Of a stretch of 64,000 bases of DNA, positions 29,155 through 39,500 are shown piece after piece. Location of the stretch: contig JAUMZQ010000001.1 in assembly GCA_030528055.1 (NCBI GenBank), positions 186,001-250,000 of the forward strand, given 5' to 3'. The notes below the pieces were generated by a model, which saw nothing but the letters and a program-made list of their open reading frames with translations, searched no databases and was not told where the DNA came from. Each line of letters begins with the position of its first letter. Position 1 is the stretch's first letter. This DNA comes from Streptococcus sp. (GTDB lineage: Bacteria > Bacillota > Bacilli > Lactobacillales > Streptococcaceae). A program made the position numbers and the translations under genes.

Positions 29155-29314
29155 TCACTCGCCATTATGTTTGGTGGCTTGGTACAGGCCATATTGTTAA
29201 TCATTGCCTTGGTTGGCAGTCAACGGACCGCCCGAAGTATTTTGGGGATGTAGGAGGAAGGGAGTCAATATCTTGCCTCCTCTTTTTATAGTTTACTTAG
29301 ATTGGAGAACATTT

Positions 29315-29668
29315 ATGAACACACGTGTCTTTAAGGACATCTCAAAGGTTCAACACAGGGCATGGCTAGGATTTACAACTAGACAGGTTATTTTTGTATT
29401 TCCAGCCGTCGCCATAACCATTTTGGTATTGGTTTTTAACCTATTTTACTGGCAATTTGGGGATTGGTTTGTCTATGGTTTTGTTTTTAGCTTTACCATT
29501 CCACTCATGTTATTTGGGGTCTATCGCCCCAACGATTTACCATTTGAAATATACCTCAAGTACCGTTTTCATTATGAACTAACGGTGCCAGACCGCACAT
29601 TTACTGGAAGAAAAGGAGACCAACGTGAAAAAATTAAAACACTCAATGAAATCAAAGACCTCTTCTAA
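29315..29668 (+). CDS. PrgI-family conjugation protein
   Basis: A 117-residue protein: M-N-T-R-V-F-K-D-I-S, a basic stretch, two membrane helices (about 24-45 and 50-68) and a charged tail. This is the PrgI plan (VirB3-like) that comes just before VirB4. Its end overlaps the VirB4 start by 44 nt. The ATG at 29315 follows GGAGAAC. Translation is probably coupled to VirB4. Confidence 0.85.
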   Translation: MNTRVFKDISKVQHRAWLGFTTRQVIFVFPAVAITILVLVFNLFYWQFGDWFVYGFVFSFTIPLMLFGVYRPNDLPFEIYLKYRFHYELTVPDRTFTGRKGDQREKIKTLNEIKDLF

Positions 29669-31976
29669 TGACAAAAAGCAAAAGACGAAAACACAGAAAC
29701 AGGAAATCAGCCCTTCTACCGTAAATACGTTAGCCTATCAAGGACTTTTTCAGAATGGCCTTATGCAGGTCAGTCCAAGCTATTTCTCACAAACCTATCT
29801 TTTAGGAGATGTTAATTATCAAACAGTTGGCTTAGATGATAAGGGAGCTATCGTTGAGAAATATTCCGATTTAATCAATTCACTGGATGATAAGACCAAT
29901 TTCCAACTGACTATTTTCAATCAAAAAGTTAATTTGGAAAAATTTCGTAAGAGTATTCTCTATCCCTTGCAGGAAGATGGGTTTGATACTTATCGTGATG
30001 AATTGAATCGCATGATGGATGCCAACTTAGAGGCGGGTGAGAACAACTTTTCAGCTGTCAAGTTTCTTTCATTTGGCAAGAGCGACCAAACACCAAAACT
30101 AGCTTTTCGTTCTCTGTCACAGATTGGGGAATATTTCAAGAGTGGCTTTTCAGAGATTGATGTATCTCTTGGTTTACTTGGTGGAGAGGAGCGAGTGAAT
30201 GTCCTTTCGGATATGTTACGAGGCGAAAATCATTTACCGTTTTCTTACAAGGATTTGACTCTCTCAGGTCAATCCACCAAACACTTTATTGCCCCAACCT
30301 ACCTTTCCTTTAAACACAAGAATCATATTGAATTGGACGATCGATTATTACAGATTGTTTATGTTCGCGACTATGGCATGGAGTTAGGGGATAAATTTAT
30401 TCGAGACCTCATGCAGTCAGATTTGGAAGTGATGATTAGCCTACATGCCAAAGGCTCTACTAAGTCTGAAACCATGACCAAGCTACGAACCAAGAAGACC
30501 TTGATGGAATCACAAAAGATTGGTGAACAACAAAAAATGGCTCGGACTGGAATCTATTTGGAGAAGGTCGGCCATGTTCTTGAGAACAACATCGATGAAG
30601 CTGAAGCTCTTCTTCAAACCATGACCCAAACAGGAGATAAACTGTTTGACACCGTATTTCTAATTGGCGTGCTAGCGGATACTGAAGACCAACTCAAACA
30701 ATCTCTTGATATTATCAAGCAAGTGGCAGGGTCTAGTGATATGATTATTGATAACTTGACCTATATGCAAGAAGCTGCCTTTAATAGTCTCTTGCCATTT
30801 GGGAAGAACTATCTCGAAGGTGTTTCTCGGTCTCTATTGACTTCAAATATTGCCGTGAATGCACCTTGGACTTCCGTAGATATTCATGACAAGGGTGGGA
30901 AATTTTATGGCATCAATCAAATCTCAAGTAATATCATCAGTATTGACCGTGGCAAGTTAAATACTCCATCAGGTTTGATTTTAGGGACTTCTGGAGCTGG
31001 CAAAGGGATGGCGACAAAACACGAAATCATCTCAACTAAGCTCAAGGAAGCAGATAGTGATACTGAAATTATTATTGTTGACCCAGAAAATGAGTACAGT
31101 ATTATCGGTCAAGCCTTTGGTGGGGAGAGTATTGATATTGCCCCAGACTCTACCACCTTCTTAAATGTCTTAGAACTATCTGATGAGAATATGGATGAGG
31201 ACCCAGTTAAGGTCAAATCCGAATTTCTCTTGTCTTGGATTGGAAAGCTCTTGGACCGCAAAATGGATGGTCGTGAAAAATCCTTGATAGATCGTGTGAC
31301 ACGCTTGACATATAAGCATTTTGACACACCGTCCTTGGTCGAATGGGTCTTTGTCTTATCTCAACAACCTGAACAGGAAGCTAAGGACTTGGCACTGGAT
31401 ATGGAACTCTATGTGGAAGGGTCGCTGGACATATTTTCACATCGGACCAATATTAAAACAGACAGTCATTTCCTGATTTACAATGTCAAAAAGCTAGGCG
31501 ATGAGTTAAAACAAATTGCCCTCATGGTTATCTTTGACCAAATTTGGAATCGGGTGGTCAAAAACCAAAAGCTAGGGAAGAAGACCTGGATTTACTTTGA
31601 TGAAATGCAGCTACTCTTATTGGACAAGTATGCCTCTGATTTCTTTTTCAAACTTTGGAGTCGTGTCCGTAAGTATGGGGCGATACCGACAGGTATTACT
31701 CAGAATGTAGAAACGCTTCTTTTGGATGCCAATGGCAGACGCATTATTGCCAATAGCGAGTTCATGATTCTTTTAAAACAGGCTAAGAGCGATCGCGAAG
31801 AATTGGTGCATATGCTTGGGCTTTCTAAAGAGCTGGAGAAGTACTTGGTCAATCCTGAAAAAGGGGCAGGCTTAATTAAGGCCGGTTCCACCGTTGTTCC
31901 GTTCAAGAATAAGATTCCGCAACACACCAAGCTCTTTGACATCATGAGTACGGAGCCTGAAAAAATGAGGACATGA
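29625..31976 (+). CDS. virB4: VirB4-type conjugation ATPase
   Basis: The motor of the secretion channel, 783 residues. The GTG start at 29625 has AAAGGAG upstream. Walker A is G-T-S-G-A-G-K-G near residue 455 (Gly instead of Ser/Thr at the last position, as often in this subfamily), Walker B is W-I-Y-F-D-E-M-Q. It lies in the middle of the type IV secretion block, after PrgI and before the wall hydrolase. Confidence 0.93.
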   Translation: MKKLKHSMKSKTSSNDKKQKTKTQKQEISPSTVNTLAYQGLFQNGLMQVSPSYFSQTYLLGDVNYQTVGLDDKGAIVEKYSDLINSLDDKTNFQLTIFNQKVNLEKFRKSILYPLQEDGFDTYRDELNRMMDANLEAGENNFSAVKFLSFGKSDQTPKLAFRSLSQIGEYFKSGFSEIDVSLGLLGGEERVNVLSDMLRGENHLPFSYKDLTLSGQSTKHFIAPTYLSFKHKNHIELDDRLLQIVYVRDYGMELGDKFIRDLMQSDLEVMISLHAKGSTKSETMTKLRTKKTLMESQKIGEQQKMARTGIYLEKVGHVLENNIDEAEALLQTMTQTGDKLFDTVFLIGVLADTEDQLKQSLDIIKQVAGSSDMIIDNLTYMQEAAFNSLLPFGKNYLEGVSRSLLTSNIAVNAPWTSVDIHDKGGKFYGINQISSNIISIDRGKLNTPSGLILGTSGAGKGMATKHEIISTKLKEADSDTEIIIVDPENEYSIIGQAFGGESIDIAPDSTTFLNVLELSDENMDEDPVKVKSEFLLSWIGKLLDRKMDGREKSLIDRVTRLTYKHFDTPSLVEWVFVLSQQPEQEAKDLALDMELYVEGSLDIFSHRTNIKTDSHFLIYNVKKLGDELKQIALMVIFDQIWNRVVKNQKLGKKTWIYFDEMQLLLLDKYASDFFFKLWSRVRKYGAIPTGITQNVETLLLDANGRRIIANSEFMILLKQAKSDREELVHMLGLSKELEKYLVNPEKGAGLIKAGSTVVPFKNKIPQHTKLFDIMSTEPEKMRT

Positions 31977-31977
31977 G

Positions 31978-34779
31978 ATGAAAGAGGATAAAAAGCTAGT
32001 CAAACAGTCTAGGCAAAACTTTCGAAGCAACTTAAAATCAGCTCGTATGCATTATCGGAAAGAAGTTAGGACCTTAAAACAGACTGTTCCTAAAAAAGGA
32101 AGATTTCGAAAATCAGCCAAAAATTCTCTGTTTCAGGAAAAGAAAACAGAGTTAAAAGGAAATCTACTCAGTAGCCAAAAGGAAGCAGAAGAGAAGTTCA
32201 TAAAGGAAATTACCTATGTTTCTCCTAGACTGTTGAAGGCAAAGGAAATCAAGAACTATCGACTTCCGCAAGCTCAAGAACGTTTGCGGACGGCAAGAAA
32301 ACATCTGTCAGAAGTGAAACTAAGTGAGAAACAGCAGGTAGTTAATCCCAAGTTTACTTTCCAAAAAGAAAATCCTTCCCTGAAGTCTCGCTTTCAGTTT
32401 CACCAAGAAAAATCATTTGATCGGCTAAGTGCAGAAAAAGACGTAAGTTCTGCCAAGCGTGAGGTTAAACAACTCAAGAAAGTCCAAAAGACTAAGAAAA
32501 ACTCTACCAAAGTCAAAGCTGGATTAGGCTTGGCTGCATCTGAATCCCTTGACCTGATAGAACAGGAGGATGATTTAGATGGTCTAAGAACCATGAAGGA
32601 TACTAGTTTGAAAGCCAGACGCTATGGCAGGTTTACTTATCAAGCAGGTAAGGTGGCAGTAAAAAGTGGACAGACTGGTGTGCGGTTTACCAAAACAAAA
32701 TTTTCTCATGGAAAGGAACGATTCCAGAACTTCAAAAAGGGAAAAGGATTCACACGCCAGAAACCTCTTAAACCAAGAAGACGCTACCAAACCTTTTTAA
32801 ATCATGTCAGAAAACAAAGTGTCGCAGGTTTTAAAGGAATCGTCCAAGCCATTAAGGGAAGTATGACTTTCTTTTCTGTCCTTGCGGGAAATCCTTTGAC
32901 TTGGATTGTCTCAGGCATTCTCTTGATACTCCTTTTGATGATGAGCTTTTTCATGAGTGTTTCAGGTAGTAGTGTCATACAACAAGATGAAATAGAATTG
33001 AGTAAGAGTTATACCCACATGACGTGGGAAGATGCGGAACATACAAGAACCAACGATAAGGGAATTACCTTTTACACTAAGATTGATGAGGTCATGGTTT
33101 ACATGAATCATCAATACCAAGACTACAAGTTAGATGATTTCATAGAGACAAGCGGAACAACCTACAAAGAATTTCTCAGTCAACTGTGGTCGGACTTAAA
33201 CGGTGGAGATTCTATTAAATCCATGTCTGACTTATATAAAGAACCTGCTTACAAGCTGTCTGATGAGGACCAAGAAGAACTAAACGAATTGACCGAAGAA
33301 GGCAACTATTTAGCCCTTCAAGAATTGGACAATCCCTTTCAGGGACAGACCGATGAGGATAGTTTAAGCATGACCTACCGATATGGTTATGAGGTCATTG
33401 ATGAGAAACCAACGCTTCATCATCATATCATCTTAGAAGCAAAAGAAGGTCAAGTCATTGTAGCTCCGATGGATGGCAAGGTATCTCTTGATGGAGAGAA
33501 CGTTGTTTTGACATCTGGTAAGGGAGTGAATAAGACTAAACTAACCTTGTTTGGCATTCATTCAGGCCGAGTGAGTGAACATCAACAAGTCTTGGCAGGA
33601 GACATTATTGGTGAGACCAAGGATGGAACAGGTCTAAAGGTCACCTATCAAAAGGTTGATGATGACACGGATAAGTTGGTCTATGTCAATCCAGCATTCT
33701 ACTTTCCAAAAGTGATTCAGGTTCAGACCACCATTCTTCCAACTATCGGTCAGTTTGGCGGCGATGAGTTCGAGAGAGCCAAGGCAATTTATGACTATCT
33801 TAAAAGCAAAGGTGCGACCAATCAAGCTATCGCAGCCATTCTAGGTAACTGGTCGGTAGAATCCTCCATTAATCCAAAACGAGCTGAAGGCGACTATTTA
33901 TCTCCCCCTATTGGTGCGACAGACAGTTCGTGGGATGATGAGGGCTGGCTCTCACTTAATGGTCCAACTATATACAATGGACGTTACCCAAATATTCTCA
34001 AACGTGGTTTAGGCTTAGGCCAATGGACAGATACCGCGGATGGTTCACGCAGACATACTTTATTGTTGGAATATGCCAAAGGAAAACATCAAAAATGGTA
34101 TGACTTAGGCTTACAACTGGATTTCATGTTGTATGGGGATAGTCCTTATTACACCAACTGGTTAAAGGACTTCTTCAAAAATTCAGGCAGTCCAGCTAGT
34201 CTTGCCCAGCTCTTTCTCATTTACTGGGAAGGAAATAGTGGTGATAAGCTACTTGAACGTCAAACACGAGCCAGTGAGTGGTATTACCAAATTGAAAAAG
34301 GCTTTAGTCAACCTAACGGTGGGACAGCACAAAGCGATCCAAAAGCACTTGAAGCTGTACGAGAAGACCTTTTTGAAAACTCTATTCCAGGAGGTGGTGA
34401 CGGTATGGGTTACGCTTACGGCCAATGTACTTGGGGAGTCGCAGCCCGTATCAATCAACTGGGTCTAAAACTCAAAGGTAAAAACGGTGAGAAGATTCCA
34501 ATTATCAGTACCATGGGCAATGGCCAAGATTGGGTACGAACAGCCGCAAGTCTAGGTGGAGAGACAGGGACAAGTCCGCAAGCAGGAGCTATACTTTCAT
34601 TTGCGGGAGGAGGACATGGCACACCAGCAGAATACGGACATGTGGCTTTTGTGGAGAAAGTCTACCCAGACGGCTCATTCCTTATCTCCGAAACCAACTA
34701 CAATGGCAATCCCAACTACACCTTCCGTAAATTATCGGGAGTGGATAGTAGCTTGAGTTTTGCTTATACGACGAAATAA
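31978..34779 (+). CDS. Conjugative wall hydrolase with M23-like, lysozyme-like and CHAP domains
   Basis: A 933-residue membrane protein that opens the peptidoglycan for the mating channel (VirB1-like role). Residues 1-290 are lysine/arginine-rich and probably cytoplasmic. One membrane helix lies near residues 305-328. The outer part has a segment that resembles a degenerate M23 domain (about 475-575, with G-I-H-S but without the H-x-H pair). A lysozyme-like domain follows (G-N-W-S-V-E-S-S-I-N-P, catalytic Glu). It ends in a CHAP domain with Cys in Y-G-Q-C-T-W-G and His in Y-G-H-V-A-F. It ends the conjugation operon. Confidence 0.9.
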   Translation: MKEDKKLVKQSRQNFRSNLKSARMHYRKEVRTLKQTVPKKGRFRKSAKNSLFQEKKTELKGNLLSSQKEAEEKFIKEITYVSPRLLKAKEIKNYRLPQAQERLRTARKHLSEVKLSEKQQVVNPKFTFQKENPSLKSRFQFHQEKSFDRLSAEKDVSSAKREVKQLKKVQKTKKNSTKVKAGLGLAASESLDLIEQEDDLDGLRTMKDTSLKARRYGRFTYQAGKVAVKSGQTGVRFTKTKFSHGKERFQNFKKGKGFTRQKPLKPRRRYQTFLNHVRKQSVAGFKGIVQAIKGSMTFFSVLAGNPLTWIVSGILLILLLMMSFFMSVSGSSVIQQDEIELSKSYTHMTWEDAEHTRTNDKGITFYTKIDEVMVYMNHQYQDYKLDDFIETSGTTYKEFLSQLWSDLNGGDSIKSMSDLYKEPAYKLSDEDQEELNELTEEGNYLALQELDNPFQGQTDEDSLSMTYRYGYEVIDEKPTLHHHIILEAKEGQVIVAPMDGKVSLDGENVVLTSGKGVNKTKLTLFGIHSGRVSEHQQVLAGDIIGETKDGTGLKVTYQKVDDDTDKLVYVNPAFYFPKVIQVQTTILPTIGQFGGDEFERAKAIYDYLKSKGATNQAIAAILGNWSVESSINPKRAEGDYLSPPIGATDSSWDDEGWLSLNGPTIYNGRYPNILKRGLGLGQWTDTADGSRRHTLLLEYAKGKHQKWYDLGLQLDFMLYGDSPYYTNWLKDFFKNSGSPASLAQLFLIYWEGNSGDKLLERQTRASEWYYQIEKGFSQPNGGTAQSDPKALEAVREDLFENSIPGGGDGMGYAYGQCTWGVAARINQLGLKLKGKNGEKIPIISTMGNGQDWVRTAASLGGETGTSPQAGAILSFAGGGHGTPAEYGHVAFVEKVYPDGSFLISETNYNGNPNYTFRKLSGVDSSLSFAYTTK

Positions 34780-34780
34780 A

Positions 34781-34823
34781 AAAGGATATGCTAACAATAA
34801 CTTGATTAGTTAGCATATCCTTT
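34781..34823. terminator. Bidirectional terminator between hydrolase and abiE genes
   Basis: A perfect 15-bp inverted repeat (34781-34795 and 34809-34823) lies between the convergent hydrolase and AbiEii genes. It can end both transcripts. Confidence 0.8.
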
Positions 34824-34864
34824 TCCTTTAATGTCACGATTACCTAGTGGGGCAGTTAAAAGTT

Positions 34865-35710
34865 TTAATCAGAGTCAGTAGAAATAATAATTGTAATAAG
34901 ACTAATCATCTCATCAAGCACATTTGCAAGTGAAATCCCCTTAGTATAGCTATATTTTTTTGAATAATTTTGCCATTGTTTATTCTGAATAGGGTCAGAT
35001 TTGAACCTCTCGAGTAGTTCAATAATCTTTACAAAATCGAGTTCTGTTTCGCGATATGAAAATGTTCTCTGACAGGCATTTTTCAATTGAATGAAGTCAA
35101 TGTCTTCTTTCTTCAGTTTTGAAAGAATATAAACATCGTAAAAATCTTTGCTTCTGCTGTTCAAGAAGTTGCGTGAATAGATGGTTTGGAGTTTTTCAGC
35201 TAGAATTGTTTCAATTGTATAAGCAATGATTGGAAAGGTGTCTTCATTAAAAATAGCTTTGTAATCATATGTAATAGGCTGTGGAGTTACAATATCCCCA
35301 GTTGCAATATCCAAATGGATAATTTGTTTAATATTCTCAAGTTGGCATAAAATGGTTGCACGATAGCCACCATAGTCATCACTTTCTTTTATAGCTGTGG
35401 TTGATTGAATCACAAAAGATATACCTTCTTCGGAATCTGCTAAAATTTCCTTGAGTTGCTGCTTCACAGTATCTTCTGAGAGTGTCATTTGATGGAACAA
35501 AAAATCAATATCAACAGTGCTACGAGATTCAACTCCGATAACATTTGATAGTAGGAATCCTCCTTTGAAGATATAGTGATTTGAGTAGGTACTCTGACTT
35601 AATTTTTTCAAAATCACTTCAAGAAAGTAATAGGTCATCACGGAATTAAAGGTTAATCCAGTATTCTTTGATATTTTATGACAGAGTGCTGTTAGCTTAG
35701 CTTTATTCAT
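34865..35710 (-). CDS. abiEii: AbiEii nucleotidyltransferase toxin
   Basis: The toxin of the AbiE abortive-infection system, a DNA polymerase beta-like nucleotidyltransferase. It shows F-K-G-G-F-L-L-S-N and, 17 residues later, T-V-D-I-D-F-L-F: the G-G/S and D-x-D motifs that bind nucleotide and metal. The 281-residue length is normal. AbiEii is bacteriostatic unless AbiEi is present. Its start overlaps the abiEi stop by 4 nt. AbiE systems on ICEs of this type also stabilise the element. Confidence 0.93.
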   Translation of the reverse strand: MNKAKLTALCHKISKNTGLTFNSVMTYYFLEVILKKLSQSTYSNHYIFKGGFLLSNVIGVESRSTVDIDFLFHQMTLSEDTVKQQLKEILADSEEGISFVIQSTTAIKESDDYGGYRATILCQLENIKQIIHLDIATGDIVTPQPITYDYKAIFNEDTFPIIAYTIETILAEKLQTIYSRNFLNSRSKDFYDVYILSKLKKEDIDFIQLKNACQRTFSYRETELDFVKIIELLERFKSDPIQNKQWQNYSKKYSYTKGISLANVLDEMISLITIIISTDSD

Positions 35711-36297
35711 ACTAGGACCTCCAGAGTTTGTTTGACCTTGTCCAAGGTGTTCATTTTTGTCGCATATTCATAGAGTTTTGTAAGATTTTTTTTAGAATAG
35801 TTTCCATAATGTTGAAGTGTTTTGACAAAAAGCTCAGTATCTATTTTTTCTCGATGAATCACAAAATCACAGATAATGCGTTCTAAATCATACACTCTTA
35901 CCTTGTTTCCCATAGGTGTTTTTACAAGTGTAATTCCTAGTTCGCTATATTCCTTAGAAACGGAATGAATGTTCAGATTTGCTGGAGGAGTATTAAAGCG
36001 GTAGCCTCTAGGAACTGTCACATCAAAATATTGTGGAATTTCATCCGTAAACTGTTGTAGATACAGTGCCGAAATATAAGAGAAAATAGCCTTAGGAAAA
36101 CGATATTGAAAGAAGTAGTATTCATCATAGTCTCCGTTTTGGGTTAGGAAAATACCTTTTTCAACTCGGAAGATAATGCCTTCTTTCTCTAGTCTTGTCA
36201 GATATATTGTTGGAATACCTAGTGCTTTACAATCTTTGTTTGTGATAATGCCATTGTTCTTTTCTATAAAATCGAGTAGAATCTCTTTTTTTGACAT
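35707..36297 (-). CDS. abiEi: AbiEi antitoxin and repressor
   Basis: A 196-residue protein with an N-terminal winged helix (L-L-D-F-I-E-K-N-N-G-I-I-T-N-K-D-C) and a C-terminal AbiEi domain. It represses its own operon and blocks AbiEii toxicity. The ATG at 36297 has GGGAGG just upstream; a GTG at 36309 would remove it from a good site. An inverted repeat around its promoter fits the known binding mode. Confidence 0.92.
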   Translation of the reverse strand: MSKKEILLDFIEKNNGIITNKDCKALGIPTIYLTRLEKEGIIFRVEKGIFLTQNGDYDEYYFFQYRFPKAIFSYISALYLQQFTDEIPQYFDVTVPRGYRFNTPPANLNIHSVSKEYSELGITLVKTPMGNKVRVYDLERIICDFVIHREKIDTELFVKTLQHYGNYSKKNLTKLYEYATKMNTLDKVKQTLEVLV

Positions 36298-36311
36298 ACG
36301 GCCTCCCACTT

Positions 36312-36358
36312 GTTGCTTTTACACTACAATTTTACAATATTTGTGGTATAAAAGCAAC
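36312..36358 (-). promoter_or_regulatory. abiE promoter flanked by AbiEi operator repeat
   Basis: Two 18-nt arms (36312-36329 and 36341-36358) form an inverted repeat with 16 of 18 matches. On the minus strand TTGCTT (36357-36352), a 17-bp spacer and TAAAAT (36334-36329) make a promoter lying within it. Binding of AbiEi to both arms would block the promoter. Confidence 0.78.
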
Positions 36359-36379
36359 ATTTTCTTTTACCTCAATTTA

Positions 36380-36414
36380 TTGTGATAACAAAATCAAGCC
36401 TTCTTTTTTATGAT
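36380..36414 (+). promoter_or_regulatory. ICE promoter box 2, before the adhesin gene
   Basis: TTGTGATAACAAAATCAAG (36380-36398), 10 nt, then TATGAT (36409). It is identical to the 19-mer at 53985. It sits back to back with the abiE promoter. The 160-nt leader up to the adhesin start has an AGAAC/GTTCT hairpin near 36460-36476. Confidence 0.65.
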
Positions 36415-36575
36415 GGTATTGAACTTGGGCTACGAGCTGTACAAAAAAGAGAGTTTCTCCTAGAACGGAAAGTTCTTCGTCAAAACTCCTATTTTTGTCG
36501 TGCTCGCTTAACGCCCTCGTATCTAATAAAGAGTGACAGTTTGTTGCTACATAAAAAAGAAAAGAAGGACTATTT

Positions 36576-39500
36576 ATGACCAAAACATGTAATCATCACT
36601 TTCTTGTCAATCAGGAAAAAGGCGAGAAACACGTCTTTCGCAAGAGTAAAAAATATCGTACTTTATGTTCCGTTGCCCTTGGAACCATGGTGACGGCTTT
36701 TGTTGCTTGGGGAGGAACGGTTGCACATGCTGATGAAGTGACACCATCGGTTGACACCACCATTCAACAAACGGAAAATCCAGCCACGAATTTACCAGAA
36801 ACACAACCAACCCCTGTTTCTGAACAAACTGAAAGTTTAGGGTCAACTAGGCAATCTAACGGTGCGATTGCTGTCACTGTACCACATGATACGGTAACGC
36901 AAGCAGTGGAACAGGCAAAGGCTGAAGGTGTTTCTACGGTTGAAGATAGTCCAATGGACTTAGGGAATACAACTTCTGCGTCAGAGACCAGCCAACAAAT
37001 TTCAAAAGCAGAAGCAGATGCCCAAAACCAAGTTGTGGCTATCAATGAAGTTACTGAAACCTACAAAGCTGACAAAGCGACATACGAATCGAATAAAGCC
37101 CGCATCGAACAGGAAAATAAGGAGCTGTTACATGCCTACGAGGGGGCCAACCAAACTGGTAAAGAGACAAATACTTGGGTTGATACTAAAGTCAATGACC
37201 TAAAAACTCGGTATGCAGATGCTGATGTGACAGTAAATGAACAAGTAGTTTCAGCAGGGAATGGGACATCTGTACTTGACTATACAAACTATGGCAAGGC
37301 TGTTGAAACCATTCAATCAACTAACGAACAAGCTGTAGCAGATTATCTAACAAAGAAAACAAAGGCAGATGATATTGTTGCGAAAAATCAGGCCATTCAA
37401 AAAGAAAATGAAGCTGGACTTGCTAAGGCAAAGGCAGATAATGAAGCCATTGAAAAGCGGAATCAGGCAGGTCAAGCAGCTGTTGATTCTGAAAACCGTG
37501 CAGGTCAAGCCGCAGTAGATCAAGCTAATCAGGAGAAACAACAATTAGTTTCAGATCGTGCAGCCGAGATTGAAGCTATTACAAAACGTAATCAAGAAAA
37601 AGAAGCCGCAGCCAGAAAAGAAAATGAAGCGATTGATGCCTACAATACCAAAGAAAAGGAACGCTATCAACGTGACTTGGCCGAGATTTCGAAAGGTGAA
37701 GAAGGTTATATTTCTGAAGCCCTTGCTCAAGCCCTCAATCTCAATAACGGTGAGCCACAAGCACAACATGGAGCAATTACCCGAAATCCTAATCAAATCA
37801 TTTCAACTGGCGATGCCATGCTGGGTGGCTACTCAAGAATATTGGATTCAACAGGATTCTTTGTCTATGATAGCTTCAAAACAGGTGAGACCCTTAGTTT
37901 TAACTATCAAAATCTTCAAAATGCACGATTTGATGGTAAAAAGATTAGTCGAGTGACTTACGATATTACCAACCTTGTATCACCAGCTGGAACCGATGCC
38001 GTGAAATTGGTTGTGCCAAATGATCCTACCGAGGGCTTCATTGCCTATCGAAATGAGGGAAATGGTGACTGGCGAACAGACAAGATGGAGTTTCGTGTAG
38101 TTGCTAAGTATTTCTTGGAAGACGGTTCACAAGTTACCTTCTCCAAAGAAAAACCAGGAGTCTTCACGCATTCTTCCCTCAATCATAATGACATTGGTCT
38201 AGAATATGTTAAAGATTCATCTGGGAAATTTGTGCCGATTAATGGCTCAACCGTTCAAGTGACTAATGAAGGTCTAGCACGTTCTTTGGGTTCCAACCGT
38301 GCAAGTGATTTGAATTTACCTGAGGAATGGGATACCACATCAAGTCGTTATGCTTATAAAGGAGCAATTGTCTCAACAGTTACATCAGGCAATACCTATA
38401 CAGTCACCTTTGGGCAAGGTGATATGCCACAGAATGTTGGCTTGTCATACTGGTTCGCCTTAAATACCCTACCAGTTGCACGTACAGTAACACCGTATAG
38501 TCCCAAACCTCATGTAACAGTGGAACTTGAACCCATTCCAGAACCTATTACGGTAACACCAGATGTCTTTACTCCTAAAACATTTACACCAGAAAAGCCT
38601 GTGACCTTCACACCAAAGCCTTTGGATGAATTAGTGCAGCCTAGTCTAACTTTGACCAAGGTAACCTTACCTGTCAAACCTATTCCAAAAGAACTTCCAA
38701 CGCCACCACAAGTACCGACAGTCCATTATCATGCATACCGTTTGACGACAACTCCAGAGATTATGAAAGAAGTGGTCAATAGTGACCAAGCTAATCTTCA
38801 TGAGAAAACTGTCGCAAAAGATTCAACGGTGATTTATCCTTTAACAGTTGATGCCTTATCGCCCAATCGTGCCCAAACGACTAGTCTCATTTTTGAGGAC
38901 TACTTGCCTGCTGGTTACCTCTTTGATAAGGAAACAACACAAAAAGAGAATGGAAACTATGTCCTTAGCTTTGATGAGACTAAGAATTTTGTGACCTTGA
39001 CCGCAAAGGAAAACTTGTTGCAGGAGGTAAATAAAGATTTAACCAAGGTTTATCAACTGACTGCTCCAAAACTCTATGGTTCTGTTCAAAATGATGGGGC
39101 AACCTATTCCAATAGTTACAAACTCCTTTTGAACAAGGGTACAACCAATGCTTACACAGTCACTTCAAATGTTGTAACGGTTCGTACACCAGGTGATGGG
39201 GAGACAACCACACTCATTACACCAGATAAAAACAATGAAAATGCGGATGGCGTCCTCATTAATGACACGGTCGTAGCCCTTAGCACAACCAACCACTATC
39301 GTTTGACTTGGGATTTGGACCAGTATAAGGGAGATCAATCTGCTAAAGAGACAATTGCACGAGGCTTCTTCTTTGTGGACGATTACCCAGAGGAAGTGCT
39401 AGATGTGGTGGAAAATGGCACGGCTGTTACTACCCTTGACGGTCAGAAGGTATCAGGAATAACGGTTAAAAACTATGCTTCACTAAATGAAGCTCCTAAG

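Noticed and set aside
36382..36579. A 65-residue ORF in the adhesin leader
   Set aside because: It overlaps promoter box 2 and its -10, has no ribosome site, and its translation resembles nothing. The stretch is better read as untranslated leader.
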